Shown here: piece after piece, positions 15,169 through 15,202 of the stretch
How the letters are laid out: each line of letters opens with the position of its first letter
Position numbering within the stretch: the first letter of the stretch is position 1
NCBI GenBank assembly: GCA_964418835.1
Contig: CAYQNJ010000026.1
Coordinates: 1 to 15,202, forward strand
From: UBA9076 sp964418835
GTDB lineage: Bacteria; Bacillota_I; Bacilli_A; Erysipelotrichales; Erysipelotrichaceae
Direction of reading: 5' to 3'
Length of the DNA stretch: 15,202 nt
Program-made: the position numbers and the translations under genes
Notes under the pieces: model-generated
What the model saw: only the letters and a program-made list of their open reading frames with translations
The model's database searches: none
What the model was told of the DNA's origin: nothing

Positions 15169-15202
15169 AAAAATGTTAGTCATTCCTGGAGGTTTTGTTC
15201 CT
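15161..15202 (+). CDS. Start of another gene, possibly a glycosyltransferase (truncated by window edge)
   Basis: ATG 15161 follows GAGG (15151-15154, 6-nt spacer) and overlaps the DUF2304 stop by 8 nt (ATGACTAA). Only 14 codons are visible, reading MTKKMLVIPGGFVP. The short hydrophobic strand followed by a Pro-Gly-Gly turn resembles the first strand and loop of a GT-B glycosyltransferase, but 14 residues do not support a firm assignment. The operon continues to the right. Confidence 0.6.
   Translation, partial: MTKKMLVIPGGFVP

Overview
The window is very AT-rich (roughly a quarter G+C by eye), densely packed, and uses AGGAG-type ribosome binding sites, AGA arginine codons and standard stops. 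TGA ends several genes, so this is not a Mycoplasma-type code. It fits a low-GC Bacillota-like bacterium such as a clostridial or erysipelotrichial gut lineage, but the sequence does not fix the taxon. The whole window is part of a surface-polysaccharide (capsule or teichoic-like glycan) biosynthesis locus. I saw no RNA gene, insertion sequence or CRISPR array.

Layout. On the minus strand, reading leftwards from 3144, lie two large multi-spanning membrane proteins. One is a GT-C/PMT-like glycosyltransferase (1780-3144). The other is a YfhO/PTPS-related-type membrane protein (1-1701) whose C-terminus runs off the left edge. Diverging from them, a plus-strand operon starts at 3252 and runs past the right edge. 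It holds: fnlA, a NodB-type deacetylase, a BioF2/FemAB-like acyltransferase, fnlB, fnlC, two GT4 glycosyltransferases, a GT2, a Wzx flippase, a second GT2, a DPM1-like GT2 with a small DUF2304-type membrane partner, and the first 14 codons of another gene.

How the genes work together. FnlA, FnlB and FnlC (CapE/CapF/CapG) convert UDP-GlcNAc to UDP-N-acetyl-L-fucosamine. The GT4 and GT2 enzymes would assemble an undecaprenyl-linked repeat unit containing L-FucNAc, and Wzx would flip it. The deacetylase and acyltransferase between fnlA and fnlB look like a trim-and-reacylate cassette for an amino sugar. The DPM1-like GT2 with its DUF2304 partner probably makes and handles a polyprenyl-phosphate sugar. 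The divergent GT-C enzymes are plausible users of that sugar on the outer face of the membrane. No Wzy polymerase, initiating phosphoglycosyltransferase or chain-length regulator is visible, so the locus must extend beyond the window.

Regulation. Most plus-strand genes overlap or nearly touch, four of them through the same 8-nt ATGNNTRA overlap. The larger gaps in the plus-strand operon, before fnlA, fnlB and the DPM1-like gene, each hold an AT-only or AT-rich inverted repeat and a TATAAT-like hexamer. These suggest a main promoter and internal promoters.
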